Shown here: piece after piece, positions 17,429-26,751 of the stretch | Numbering within the stretch: position 1 is the stretch's first letter | Layout of the letters: the number at the start of each line of letters is the position of its first letter | Source: Alphaproteobacteria bacterium | Lineage (GTDB): Bacteria > Pseudomonadota > Alphaproteobacteria > Micavibrionales > Micavibrionaceae | Assembly (NCBI GenBank): GCA_030427385.1 | Contig: JAUHWR010000001.1 | Span: 124,001 to 188,000, forward strand | DNA length: 64,000 bases | Direction of reading: 5' to 3' | Position numbers and translations under genes: made by a program | Notes under the pieces: model-generated | The model's database searches: none | Told to the model about the DNA's origin: nothing | The model's input: only the letters and a program-made list of their open reading frames with translations

Positions 17429-18124
17429 CTACTTGTAAAAGAAAGGCTTAATAGCTTTTCCATCTTTGGATTTTGCGGTGGGAACTATAACAGCCGCTTT
17501 ATCGGCGACATTGTCTCTATTTTCACCAGGTATGTAGGGGGAGTGGGCAGGCGCGTCTTTCTTTTGTTTTGAAGCGGCTAACTTTAGTTTTGCCTCTTCA
17601 CGCTTTTGCTTTTCTTTTTCTCTTTGTTCTTTTTTTATGGCTTTATTAGTTACTTTACCAATTTTGGAACTTAAAAATTCACGCGTATATTTATCCGTTT
17701 TCCCATGACGTAATTTAAATTCATTACGGCGACGTAGCTGTGCTTCCCTATTGGCTTCTGCTTGAGCCTCTACATTAGCGAGCATAAATTTTACTTCCTC
17801 GCGAGTAGCATCTTTATATGGTCTGTCTATGCGAAGAGCGTAGCGCAAGGAATTATATGAAACATCTTCCTTTAAAGCTTGCGTGACCGGAAGATCACCG
17901 CCCTCTCTAATGATCTCAATCGGATTACGGGATGTGGGGCCACTATTTCTAGAGGCTCTTTGCGCTTGGGTGCCTCTTGTGATCGATTTTAAATTAAGAG
18001 GTTTAAGTGTTTTAGCCGCCGGCCGCGCATCCCATGTTTTAGCAGGGGGTGTATTCTGCGCATAGGCGAGTGTTCCCACAATGGATATAGATAAAATCAG
18101 CAGATTGAACAAAAATAATCTCAT
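17429..18124 (-). CDS. Exported basic hypothetical protein (231 aa)
   Basis: Begins with a signal peptide, MRLFLFNLLILSISIVGTLAYAQ, probably cleaved after AYA. The mature part is strongly basic and helical, with DRPYKDATREEVKFMLANVEAQ and a Lys/Glu-rich coiled segment near 165-195 (KEQREKEKQKREEAKLKLAA), and ends in AVIVPTAKSKDGKAIKPFFYK. No family is recognised. It is the first gene of the minus-strand run leading into TSUP and the glycan genes (32-nt gap), so it is probably periplasmic or envelope-associated. Confidence 0.65.
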   Translation of the reverse strand: MRLFLFNLLILSISIVGTLAYAQNTPPAKTWDARPAAKTLKPLNLKSITRGTQAQRASRNSGPTSRNPIEIIREGGDLPVTQALKEDVSYNSLRYALRIDRPYKDATREEVKFMLANVEAQAEANREAQLRRRNEFKLRHGKTDKYTREFLSSKIGKVTNKAIKKEQREKEKQKREEAKLKLAASKQKKDAPAHSPYIPGENRDNVADKAAVIVPTAKSKDGKAIKPFFYK

Positions 18125-18276
18125 ATAGGGTTAATTATAGCGAGTATGGGTTAAAATATAAAGTTTTTCAGTCATGAAAGAGAAAAATAAAATGCGATCT
18201 AATGTTAATCTCTTTTTAATCTAGATAACGCAGAATGTTTCCGTAAGACAAATGATTGTCATAAGGGAGTAAAGAG

Positions 18277-18876
18277 ATGCAGGTTAAAATTAAAGAATTT
18301 ATCGAAAAGACCGGTTTAAAAGAGCCGCTTTATCCTGGAAAAAGATTAATTCAAGCTTGCGTAGTGGGTGAGTTTAAATCCCACAGTATCGTTTATGATT
18401 GGCGTGATCCGAAAATATTAAAAATAGACATTCGCGCCGGTGCAAATGGGATTACTTTACCCTTAAAGGAATTAAAGAAATATCCGGTGAGCTTTCAGGC
18501 GGCAACGCATGTGATCATCGAAATCAATGAAGATGAAGAAGAGGGGAGCACAGGAAAGTCAGGTAGTGGCCGGCGCGCCCCCAAATCCAGATTTTCTAAG
18601 GTTGTTGAAGGAAGTATTCCCGCCGCCGGAAAGATTTCTGAAATGGTGGTGATGGGTAAGGAAATTGCTAAAGAGGCTTTTGGCAAAGTATTTGAGGCAC
18701 TGGCAGATCAGATTGAAAAACTGAAAGTGTCCCCCACGGAATTAATGGCAAAAGCGAGTGATTTGGTTACCAAATACACACCGCCATCCTTTATGGAAGC
18801 AAAAGGCGATGAGCAGGCATCTTATAGCTATGACCGTGATAAGATTGGTCCTATGTTTGGAATTAGTCCCGGGTAG
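18277..18876 (+). CDS. Hypothetical protein (199 aa)
   Basis: Unrecognised soluble protein. Residues 1-90 look beta/alpha (VKIKEFIEKTG, SIVYDWRDPKILKIDIRAGANG, ATHVIIEINEDEEEG). A basic Gly/Ser linker (GKSGSGRRAPKSRF) joins them to a helical half (EIAKEAFGKVFEALADQIEKL). It ends in MFGISPG. GGGAGT upstream of the ATG is a clear ribosome binding site. No signal peptide. The neighbour downstream on the same strand is also unknown. Confidence 0.65.
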   Translation: MQVKIKEFIEKTGLKEPLYPGKRLIQACVVGEFKSHSIVYDWRDPKILKIDIRAGANGITLPLKELKKYPVSFQAATHVIIEINEDEEEGSTGKSGSGRRAPKSRFSKVVEGSIPAAGKISEMVVMGKEIAKEAFGKVFEALADQIEKLKVSPTELMAKASDLVTKYTPPSFMEAKGDEQASYSYDRDKIGPMFGISPG

Positions 18877-18952
18877 GTATATTTATAAATTTATGATCTC
18901 CATTTTTACATGATGCTTGACTGAATTTTATGTCTTAAACTATACATAAGAT

Positions 18953-19516
18953 ATGGATTTTGATTTTTATGAAAGAGTGACGGCGCTATGCAAAAGCTTA
19001 TCACAGTCTTGGAATGCATCTTTTGCACATCCATCTAAAACAACATCATGGAAGCAAGTTGATAAAGATGATTATCCTGAGATATTGGTAACCGACCATG
19101 TGGGCAAAGAAATTTATATTAGAGACTCAGCTTTCATTAGTATTCATAGAATAGACGCAGAAAAACTGAAAGATAGTATAAGGGCAAATGAAAATTTGCC
19201 GGATGAATTATGTGATTTTCCATTGCCCCAAACATGGATTAAATTTAGGGATTATGAGGGAGGTGTTAATCATATGCCTTCCTTAGAGGATCCAGAAGAA
19301 TTTAAGTTAATGTTTCATCGCGCTAAAAAAGAAGGACTGCAAGCGTACAATTCAAGATATTTGAGTTTAATGCACGGAGGACCAAAATTAGGTGAATTAC
19401 AACAGCAAAAATTGCGTGTAATGACGTTCGGATGCCTATACGATGTTGTTTATGAAGATGGGAAGTTTATAGAAGTAGAATCGCCCGAGCATGATGACGG
19501 GTTCGTATATTCCTAG
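18953..19516 (+). CDS. Hypothetical protein (187 aa)
   Basis: Unrecognised cytoplasmic protein with no signal peptide or membrane segment. Aromatic and acidic residues are frequent (MDFDFYERVTALCKSL; LPQTWIKFRDYEGGVNH; FGCLYDVVYEDGKFIEVE). It starts 76 nt after the preceding orphan gene in the same direction and ends 10 nt before a convergent aminotransferase gene. No strong ribosome binding site is visible before ATG 18953. Its codon use is more AT-rich than that of the flanking metabolic genes. Confidence 0.6.
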   Translation: MDFDFYERVTALCKSLSQSWNASFAHPSKTTSWKQVDKDDYPEILVTDHVGKEIYIRDSAFISIHRIDAEKLKDSIRANENLPDELCDFPLPQTWIKFRDYEGGVNHMPSLEDPEEFKLMFHRAKKEGLQAYNSRYLSLMHGGPKLGELQQQKLRVMTFGCLYDVVYEDGKFIEVESPEHDDGFVYS

Positions 19517-19526
19517 TCTTCAATAT

Positions 19527-20867
19527 CTAAATCTCCTCCAGATAATCACCGATAATCGTAAAGATTTGATCAATGTGGTTTTCATTCAGAATAAGCGGCG
19601 GGGATAATGTGACCGTATTCGTCGCGCCAGGGCGGAGCATAAGACCCTTATCCCACATATCATTAAAGAATTTGCGCCCCAAATCGGCTTCGCCTTTTTT
19701 CGGATGAAGCTCTATCCCCGCCAGAATTCCCCAGTTTCTAAGGTCTTTGATATGAGGTTTATTGGCTAGGGAATGAAGGGCTTCCTCCCATTTCGGGGTC
19801 ATTTTTGCGGCGTTTTCAAAGATTTTCTCGTCCAGATACGTATCTGCCGTGGCAATCGCGGCGGCGGATGCAAGCGGGTGACCGGAATAGGTATAGCCGT
19901 GATATAGTTCGATCACTTCCTCCGGCCCTTGCATCAAACCATCATAAATATGTTCGGAAACAAAAGTGCCCGCCATAGGCATCGCGCCGTTGGTCATACC
20001 CTTAGCGCAGGTAATCATATCAGGTTCTATGCCTAAAAATTCTGAAGCCGTTGCCGTGCCCATGCGCCCAAATCCGCTGATGACTTCGTCCATGATCATA
20101 ATCACGCCGTGCTTTTGGGATATCTCGCGAATGCGTTCCAGATAACCTTTTGGCGGCGGTATAACGCCGGTGGATCCGGAAACAGGTTCCACAATTACAG
20201 CGGCCACATTAGAAGCATCATGCATATAAATCAGCTCTTCCAGCTTATCGGCAAGATCGGCGCCGTTATCGGGTTGCCCTTTACAGATACCGTTTTGTTC
20301 CCAGTTTTGCGTGGTGGGTAGGTGATCCACATTTGGTAATAACTGCCCAAATGCAGCGCGATTATACGGAATGCCTCCGACGGAAATGCCGCCAAAACCA
20401 ACGCCGTGATAGGCGCGTTCCCGACCGATAAACAGGCGGCGCGTGCCCTCCCCTTTGGCGCGGTGATAGGCGAGGGCAATTTTTAGGGCGGTGTCAACGG
20501 CTTCGGATCCGGAATTACTGAAGAACACGCGGCTGATATTTTCAGTCATCATTGACACTAGTTTTGATGCCGCACGAAAGGCGGTGGGATGCCCGTAGCG
20601 GAAGGTCGGGGCGAAATCTAGCTCTTCCATTTGTGCAGAGATAGCTTGTTTGATTCGCGCCACATTATGTCCCGCATTCACGCACCACATGCCCGCAGAG
20701 CCATCAATAATTTCACGTCCGTCTTTATCTTTGTAATACATACCATCGGCAGATACCACAATGCGCGGATTTTTCTTAAAACGCCGTTGCGCGGTAAATG
20801 GCATCCATAATTCTTCTAAAGAATTAGCTGAAATTTTAAAATCATAGGGAGGAGTGTCTTGAGTCAT
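19527..20867 (-). CDS. Class-III aminotransferase (omega-amino acid:pyruvate type)
   Basis: 446-residue PLP enzyme of the beta-alanine/omega-amino acid:pyruvate transaminase group. It has IDGSAGMWCVNAGHN near 54, the phosphate-binding SNSGSEAVDTALK (117-129), AYHGVGFGG, the metal-like IMDEVISGFGRMG (aspartate stacking on the PLP ring at about 260) and the Schiff-base lysine in TCAKGMTNGAMPMAG (K289). Full length. Strand-opposite to its neighbours with its own ribosome binding site AAAGGA. The preferred amine donor is unknown. Confidence 0.88.
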   Translation of the reverse strand: MTQDTPPYDFKISANSLEELWMPFTAQRRFKKNPRIVVSADGMYYKDKDGREIIDGSAGMWCVNAGHNVARIKQAISAQMEELDFAPTFRYGHPTAFRAASKLVSMMTENISRVFFSNSGSEAVDTALKIALAYHRAKGEGTRRLFIGRERAYHGVGFGGISVGGIPYNRAAFGQLLPNVDHLPTTQNWEQNGICKGQPDNGADLADKLEELIYMHDASNVAAVIVEPVSGSTGVIPPPKGYLERIREISQKHGVIMIMDEVISGFGRMGTATASEFLGIEPDMITCAKGMTNGAMPMAGTFVSEHIYDGLMQGPEEVIELYHGYTYSGHPLASAAAIATADTYLDEKIFENAAKMTPKWEEALHSLANKPHIKDLRNWGILAGIELHPKKGEADLGRKFFNDMWDKGLMLRPGATNTVTLSPPLILNENHIDQIFTIIGDYLEEI

Positions 20868-20910
20868 CTTGAATTCCTTTCAGTCTCACTATACAGTTTA
20901 GCAGAAAAAT

Positions 20911-21618
20911 ATGAGTGAGTGTATTAAGATGACGAAAGATGACCATAATATTTCTGACATAAATGCAGAGCGCAGTGCCCGTAAAAAGGCTGCCAAGCCA
21001 AAGCAGCCGCCTCTTTTAAACATTCCATCAATGACAAAATGGTTGGCATATTTAATTATTGCAGTGTTTTTTGTTCAGGAAGTCGGGATGTCACCCGATG
21101 CCAAAATGAGCTTTTTTCATACATTTGGCTTTGTGCCAACCAATTTAACGGATTTTGTTCCCGAATTGTGGCTGAGCTTATTTAGTCCGCTTACATATAT
21201 GTTCATTCATGGAAATCTACTTCATATCTTTATGAATTTGACGATGTTACTGGCTTTTGGTTCTGGATTGGAAAAATGGCTTGGGAAGACAAAATTATTA
21301 ATGCTGTTTATCGGCTCCGGTTTGATTGCTATTTTGGTACATTATATCATGCATAATTTCTCCCCGGATGTTGTGATTGGCGCATCGGGCGCGACGAGCG
21401 GACTATTTGCGGCTGGAATTATTATGTTGCGTCAGATGGGGACAGGGATCGGCTCCGGCCCTTATGGGGTATATCCTCTGATCGCTTTATTTGTGATTAT
21501 TAGTGTTGTTTTTGGGGTAACTTCCGGTCTGGACGGCGGCGCACCGGTTGCCTGGGTTGCGCATTTGGGCGGTTTTGCCGGTGGTTTCTTAATGATGAAA
21601 CTATTTAGGAAGCTGTAA
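20911..21618 (+). CDS. Rhomboid family intramembrane serine protease
   Basis: 235-residue polytopic protein. A hydrophilic N-terminal 40 residues (Lys-rich) precede six helices. The conserved HGNLLHIFMN element is in helix 2, the nucleophile motif IGASGATSG gives Ser159, and the catalytic partner is His218 in AHLGGFAGG. These are the complete rhomboid catalytic dyad features. It cleaves transmembrane segments of unknown substrates in the inner membrane. The stop overlaps the convergent hemY by 14 nt. Confidence 0.9.
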   Translation: MSECIKMTKDDHNISDINAERSARKKAAKPKQPPLLNIPSMTKWLAYLIIAVFFVQEVGMSPDAKMSFFHTFGFVPTNLTDFVPELWLSLFSPLTYMFIHGNLLHIFMNLTMLLAFGSGLEKWLGKTKLLMLFIGSGLIAILVHYIMHNFSPDVVIGASGATSGLFAAGIIMLRQMGTGIGSGPYGVYPLIALFVIISVVFGVTSGLDGGAPVAWVAHLGGFAGGFLMMKLFRKL

Positions 21619-22969
21619 GCATTTCATAGAATTCAGAAGGCAAATTGTTGTTTGCGCTCGCTTTAATATCATCGGGGCTGACCCATGTGATGGTGTTAAA
21701 AGTGCCCAAAGCCGGACAAACCGCCGACCATGAGGGGAACGTCATACCGCTTACGCTACATGTCCATGTCGGGTCTGCTTTGGCTTCGGTAACTTCTTCC
21801 ATATATTGATGGATGGTTGCGTCACTGCCGCCAGTTTTCTCAGCATATTTTGCCCATAATCGGTAAATACGGCGCTCATGCGATAACGCAGTTGCCGCAT
21901 CCAGATCTTGTTTAGCATAATCATAGTTTCCCGCGTTCAGATTACTATGCGCCAACGCCAAATAGCTTTCCACATGAGAGGCATTTTGCGCGGTTAATTT
22001 ACGCAGCCAGCTAATATCTTCTCTCTTTTTGTTAAATAAAGCGCCAAGCTCTTTCCATAGCGGCACAAAAGAAGGGTGAGGGGACTTTGCCCATGCTTTT
22101 TTCAAAAGAGCGGCAGCAGGTCTTTGTTTGGATTGTTTGAGGTAAATCTTGCATAGTTCAGTCACAGCAGGTGGAAAAGCAGCGTCTTTTTTCAAAACCA
22201 ATTTTAAGAGGCGCTCGGCATTTAATAAGTCGCCATCCGTTATATTCTGCAAGGCATGGGCGGTGAGAATGGCAATGAAATCGTCATTGCCTTTTTCCTT
22301 GGTAACGGCTTTTTTCTTAATGGCCTTATAAAGTTGATCTTCAGCGGCTTGCCAGTTTCCGGCTTTTGCTTCAAGTTCATATAGGGTGCTAAGCAGCCAG
22401 TTTTTATCTTTGCCTTTATAATCACGCTCGGCGGTGCGGGCGTAGGACAGGGCGCTGCCAAGGTCGTTTTGCTCAACCGCATTTCCGATTAATGCACGCG
22501 CTGCCAAAACTGCGCCTTCCGGGCTGTTAAGCATAGTTTTTAAGGTTTCTTCAGCATTTTTGTGATCGCCTTGCTTACGTTGTGCGCCTGCTTTAAGAAG
22601 CAGGGGGATTGGCTGGGAATCGCCGGGCAATAGTTTTAAAGCACGTTCTGCTTGAAACTGCGCATAGCCGTAATCACCTGCGGCGGCGGATGATAAGCTT
22701 AATGTTAAGGCTTCTAACCCTTTCTCATTGTTTTTAATGGTTTTTTTGAATTTACGCCGTCCCGGCATATTGCTAAAAAATAGCCCAAATCTGGTTAAGG
22801 CCATAGTTATTAGTAATAAAAAGAAGAATATTAATAAGAAAAATCCAAAATGAATTGTTATATCGTAATCCATCCATGTGATATCAACTTTACCGGGGCG
22901 TGCGGCTAACCAGACAGCGCCCGCTACTATTAAACCTATTTTTACTAGAAACCAGACGAGTTGAATCAT
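21605..22969 (-). CDS. hemY: HemY N-terminal domain, TPR-containing membrane protein
   Basis: 454-residue inner-membrane protein found downstream of hemD in many proteobacteria and often linked to haem synthesis, though it is not protoporphyrinogen oxidase. Two N-terminal helices (LVWFLVKIGLIVAGAVWLA and IHFGFFLLIFFFLLLITMA) precede a TPR-like helical repeat region (QAERALKLLPGD; HKNAEETLKTML; NYDYAKQDLDAATALS). The C-terminal 60 residues contain CSVSGMTFPSWSAVCP, two Cys that may bind metal, typical of alphaproteobacterial HemY. It follows the Mic60-like gene by 19 nt in the hemD operon. Confidence 0.88.
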   Translation of the reverse strand: MIQLVWFLVKIGLIVAGAVWLAARPGKVDITWMDYDITIHFGFFLLIFFFLLLITMALTRFGLFFSNMPGRRKFKKTIKNNEKGLEALTLSLSSAAAGDYGYAQFQAERALKLLPGDSQPIPLLLKAGAQRKQGDHKNAEETLKTMLNSPEGAVLAARALIGNAVEQNDLGSALSYARTAERDYKGKDKNWLLSTLYELEAKAGNWQAAEDQLYKAIKKKAVTKEKGNDDFIAILTAHALQNITDGDLLNAERLLKLVLKKDAAFPPAVTELCKIYLKQSKQRPAAALLKKAWAKSPHPSFVPLWKELGALFNKKREDISWLRKLTAQNASHVESYLALAHSNLNAGNYDYAKQDLDAATALSHERRIYRLWAKYAEKTGGSDATIHQYMEEVTEAKADPTWTCSVSGMTFPSWSAVCPALGTFNTITWVSPDDIKASANNNLPSEFYEMLTAS

Positions 22970-22988
22970 CTTTACATTACCTCTTTAT

Positions 22989-24767
22989 TTATTCTTGGGG
23001 CTTCATATTCAAATTTTTGAAATTATGATTCAGTTTGTTATCAGGTAACATTGTAAAGCCGCTTTTATTATCCTTAACAACATTATTAGGCGTTATTTGT
23101 TCCATCATTGTGGGATTAAGTGTTTTTAAGTTGAGAGGTTTTGTAAGGCTTAGCTCGCTCTGGGCAGTTTGTAACATAGATGTAATAGCATCTTTTACTT
23201 CTTGCGCGGCTATGGTTGACGTTAGCTTTTGCATAAAGGGTTGTGCTGCCTCTGCGTTTTCTCCCTCAAGTTGGGATAAAGTAGACATGGCGGCGCGGAG
23301 GTCACCAGAATCCAGTTGCGTTTGCACGGTGGAGATTGTTTCTTGTGACTCATTACTTAGAAGTGGTTCGCCGCCCTTTTTGATCTGTAGAACTTTGCTT
23401 AAACGTGCTTTTGCCTGTTCAGTGATACTGGCATCTTCGCCTTTGAAGGAATTTACCGCGATATCCCCCGCCAAAGCACGAAACTCATCGGATAAACCTT
23501 TCGGTGTTAAAACGCCGCTTTTTGCTTGGGGGGCTAAACGGTCAAGAGATTGCCGTAAAGTAGCATTATCTTCGCCGATTACGCTGTAGAGTAAGGTCAG
23601 GTCTTCTTCAAAGGGGGTCTCGCCGCGATTAAGGGCGCTGCGGAATTGGGTTAGCCCAAGTAATAAAGCGCCTGCTTTTAAATCTTCATCGGCAACACCT
23701 TCAAAGGTTGAACCGAGTGCCGTACTGTTGTCGCGGGCACTGATTAACGCTTCATCCAACAGGTCAAGACGTCCATCAAGGCCGCCAATAATGCCATATA
23801 ACTGATTTGTCGCGCGATCGAGTTGTGTTTGTCCCTCTTCAGTATCATTCATCACTGAAAAACGGGATAGGATGGATTGAATTTGCGCTGAACTGACGAG
23901 GCCGGAGAATTGTCCTTCTAGCTGTTCCAAACGGCGTTCGATCTGCGCGGCATTTTCTTCGCCGATCACTGATTTTGCAATGACCTTAGTTTGCTCGGTT
24001 AAATCACCAACTTTTTCGCCAAGATCGGCGGTGCGTTTTTGGAATTCTTGTAATTGAGATTTCATATCCTCAGGCAAATATCCCTCTAATGCACCAATGA
24101 ATGTACTTTGCTCTTGCTTTAGAGTATTCAAGCCATCTTGGACGGCGGCTAGTTTTTCTCTGTTTTCAATCACTTCTTCACGTACCGGCCAGAATACGGC
24201 GGCAAGGGCAATTACTGCTAAGCCGCCTAACACGGCGATGAGCCATGTAGAATTTCCGGCAGGTTTTTGTGAATCTATCACGGCCGCTGGCGGCACGTCT
24301 GTGTTTTCGCTTTTTAGCGGCGTGGCAGGTTCCTCAAAGGCGATATCTTCAGGTAAAGGCAGGTCGGATGCTTCTTCTTCCTCGTTTTCATCATCTAATT
24401 CTTCTACATCATGTGATGTGACAATTTCCTTTATATCTTCTTCCAGAACATCATCATCTTCTTCCATCGAAATTTTTTCTTCATCGGGTAAATCATGATC
24501 ATCACCAGGCTGTTCTATTTTTGCCTTAATTTGGGCGATTGTTTCTTCGATATTGGGGCGGTGCGCTTCGTCATTTAATTGGATGTCATTTTGATTGGCG
24601 GCCTCTAAAATTTCATCAATACGGGCATCAGGAATAGATTCACGTTTTTTCCATCCTTGGACGGTTGTTACAGCAACACCGAGTTTGTTTGCCATTGGGC
24701 GAATACCGCCAAATTTTTCAATTACCTCTAGGGCGTTTTCTTGAACAAACTTTTTGTTATCACTCAT
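22989..24767 (-). CDS. Mic60/mitofilin-like (COG4223-type) membrane protein with N-terminal HTH
   Basis: 592-residue protein in the hemD-hemY position where alphaproteobacteria carry the Mic60-like COG4223 gene. Residues 9-55 look like a helix-turn-helix (GGIRPMANKLGVAVTTVQGW). A highly acidic linker (about 85-150) leads to one transmembrane helix, TWLIAVLGGLAVIALAAVFW (174-193). The rest is long coiled coil (QEFQKRTADLGEKVGDLTEQ and similar) ending in a helical C-terminal domain with DAITSMLQTAQSELSLTKPL. Topology predicts HTH in the cytoplasm and coil in the periplasm. The ATG overlaps the hemD stop (ATGA). The Mic60 call rests mainly on context and architecture. Confidence 0.72.
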   Translation of the reverse strand: MSDNKKFVQENALEVIEKFGGIRPMANKLGVAVTTVQGWKKRESIPDARIDEILEAANQNDIQLNDEAHRPNIEETIAQIKAKIEQPGDDHDLPDEEKISMEEDDDVLEEDIKEIVTSHDVEELDDENEEEEASDLPLPEDIAFEEPATPLKSENTDVPPAAVIDSQKPAGNSTWLIAVLGGLAVIALAAVFWPVREEVIENREKLAAVQDGLNTLKQEQSTFIGALEGYLPEDMKSQLQEFQKRTADLGEKVGDLTEQTKVIAKSVIGEENAAQIERRLEQLEGQFSGLVSSAQIQSILSRFSVMNDTEEGQTQLDRATNQLYGIIGGLDGRLDLLDEALISARDNSTALGSTFEGVADEDLKAGALLLGLTQFRSALNRGETPFEEDLTLLYSVIGEDNATLRQSLDRLAPQAKSGVLTPKGLSDEFRALAGDIAVNSFKGEDASITEQAKARLSKVLQIKKGGEPLLSNESQETISTVQTQLDSGDLRAAMSTLSQLEGENAEAAQPFMQKLTSTIAAQEVKDAITSMLQTAQSELSLTKPLNLKTLNPTMMEQITPNNVVKDNKSGFTMLPDNKLNHNFKNLNMKPQE

Positions 24768-25516
24768 ATTTTAACTCCTGATTCAGTCATTTCTTTTAAC
24801 TTTTCTATCATGGAATGGGAATCACTTTGCTGTGCGACATCAATTGCTTTCCATTTCATTTTATCCAAAGACTTTAGCACGGGCGGTGCCAAACACAAGG
24901 CTTGAATCCTTTTTAAACAGGGAGTAAGGCCGCCGCGCTCACATAAATCTTCAAAGATAGATGCGCTGCGCGGGGAGAAGAATAAGGCTGTGGAGATCTG
25001 CCCTTTACTTAGCGCTTGTTCAATATCTTTGTCCAAAGATAAGGCAGGTTCGGCATTATATAAATCAATATGCGTCACGTTAAAATTAGCCATAATCAGG
25101 CGGCGAAAATTATTTGATATATGGTGCCCGCCAAAATGCAAGAAAGATAAGCGCTTCCCATTTGACGTATTTTTTAAAAATTGATCAAGATCTTCTTTAA
25201 GGGATGCGCTATCCCCATTCGCTGTGGAAAAGACAGAATAATGATGTCTAGTCAGGGATTTAGTCGTTTCAGTTCCGATTGAAAATATAGGAATTTTTTC
25301 CTTCAATAGTTTTGTGGGCAGGAATTGGGATGTATGTTTACTGGTAATGATGATGGCATCAAAATCTTCAATGTTAAGACCATCTGATTGATAATAAATG
25401 TTTTTTATGAGTATGAGGGGTGATATAAAAGATTTTATTCCTATACTGGCCAGGTGTTCCTGTAAATGTAGAGAGTCGGGTTTTGGTCTTGTGAGAAGGA
25501 CATATGGCTCATTCAT
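24764..25516 (-). CDS. hemD: Uroporphyrinogen-III synthase
   Basis: 250-residue enzyme that cyclises hydroxymethylbilane to uroporphyrinogen III. The family is very divergent; support comes from the N-terminal VLLTRPKPDSLHLQEHLASIG, the IITSKHTSQFL segment, a middle HFGGHHISNNF, FFSPRSASIFEDL and the two-lobed length, together with position upstream of the Mic60-like gene and hemY. It is the first gene of the operon; hemC, the usual partner upstream, is missing. The gap to the divergent tsaD is 80 nt and should hold both promoters. Confidence 0.85.
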   Translation of the reverse strand: MNEPYVLLTRPKPDSLHLQEHLASIGIKSFISPLILIKNIYYQSDGLNIEDFDAIIITSKHTSQFLPTKLLKEKIPIFSIGTETTKSLTRHHYSVFSTANGDSASLKEDLDQFLKNTSNGKRLSFLHFGGHHISNNFRRLIMANFNVTHIDLYNAEPALSLDKDIEQALSKGQISTALFFSPRSASIFEDLCERGGLTPCLKRIQALCLAPPVLKSLDKMKWKAIDVAQQSDSHSMIEKLKEMTESGVKI

Positions 25517-25596
25517 AGTATAACGACTTTAAACATTAAAATGCGCTTTGCGAAGTTTTTCTTCGATTTTCAGGCGCTTCACGTTATAAATCCATC

Positions 25597-26637
25597 ATGA
25601 ATAAAGACGTTGTAATTTTGGGCATCGAAAGCAGCTGTGATGAAACGGCGGCGGGGATTGTAAATGGATGCGGCGATATGCTTGCCAATCGGTTATTAAC
25701 CCAAGTTGATGAGCACAAAATGTATGGCGGCGTTGTCCCGGAAATCGCGGCGCGCGCGCATTTGGATACGATGGATCACTTAATTGAAAAAGCAATGCAG
25801 GATGCGGGGCTGGGCTTTGATAATTTGTCGGCGGTTGCCGCAACATGTGGCCCCGGATTGGTGGGCGGAGTGATGATTGGCATGATGAGCGGTAAGGCGA
25901 TTGCGGCATCACAGAATATTCCTTTTATCGGGATTAATCATTTAGAGGCGCATGCCCTAACTCCGCGTTTAACGGATGATGCCGACTTCCCGTTTTTACT
26001 TTTACTGATTTCGGGTATGAATACCCAATTACTTGTGGTCGAAGGCGTTGGTAAATATAAGTGTTTAGGTAAAACCATTGATGATGCCATCGGAGAATGT
26101 TTTGATAAATCAGGGCGTTTAATGGATTTGGGATATCCGGCGGGACCCTTTATACAAAAATATGCTAGCCTATGCCCAGACCCCGCCGCCGCGCGGGAGT
26201 TATATCCGTTACCAACGCCGATGAAGGGGCGCAAAGAGTTGGATTTCTCATTCTCTGGATTAAAAACCGCGGTACGAAATCACGTTCAAAATGCAGGTGA
26301 GTCTTTAAATAAGGAGGCGTTATGTGCCTCCCTTCAGCAAACTATGGTGGATGTTGTTGTTGAGCGTACGAGCAAGGCGATTAAGTTTTTCACAAAAACA
26401 TATCCAGCAGGTAAAGCCTTTGTTATTTCAGGCGGGGTCGCCGCTAACCAACCTATCCGCGGCGCATTATTGAAATTGGCGGAAGAAAACAAGTTAGATT
26501 TTTATGCGCCGCCGCTTAATTTATGCGGAGATAACGGCGTTATGATTGCCTGGGCAGGGGTGGAGCGCTATCATTTAAATCTGCTTGATTCCCTCGATAT
26601 GCCTGCAAGGCCGCGTTGGCCATTGGAAGATTTATAG
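25597..26637 (+). CDS. tsaD: tRNA N6-adenosine threonylcarbamoyltransferase TsaD
   Basis: 346-residue ASKHA-fold enzyme that transfers threonylcarbamoyl to A37 of ANN-decoding tRNAs. It shows ILGIESSCDETAAGIV, GGVVPEIAARAH, GPGLVGG, the metal histidines in NHLEAHAL (H115, H119), DFSFSGLKTAVR, ISGGVAAN and the metal aspartate D312 in CGDNG. An oddity is that the normally invariant SGGHTQ is SGMNTQ here (139-144), and DDAAGEAFDK is DDAIGECFDK. Upstream is the divergent hemD operon; downstream is gpsA, a common alphaproteobacterial order. Confidence 0.93.
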   Translation: MNKDVVILGIESSCDETAAGIVNGCGDMLANRLLTQVDEHKMYGGVVPEIAARAHLDTMDHLIEKAMQDAGLGFDNLSAVAATCGPGLVGGVMIGMMSGKAIAASQNIPFIGINHLEAHALTPRLTDDADFPFLLLLISGMNTQLLVVEGVGKYKCLGKTIDDAIGECFDKSGRLMDLGYPAGPFIQKYASLCPDPAAARELYPLPTPMKGRKELDFSFSGLKTAVRNHVQNAGESLNKEALCASLQQTMVDVVVERTSKAIKFFTKTYPAGKAFVISGGVAANQPIRGALLKLAEENKLDFYAPPLNLCGDNGVMIAWAGVERYHLNLLDSLDMPARPRWPLEDL

Positions 26638-26751
26638 GAATATGTGCCTGCTGTTTTGTGGCTCACATTATGTCTATATCTAAGTTTTCCCTGTGTTGGC
26701 TGTTTGAAATATGATAAACACGTATCGTTTAATAATAAAAGGCTAATATAT

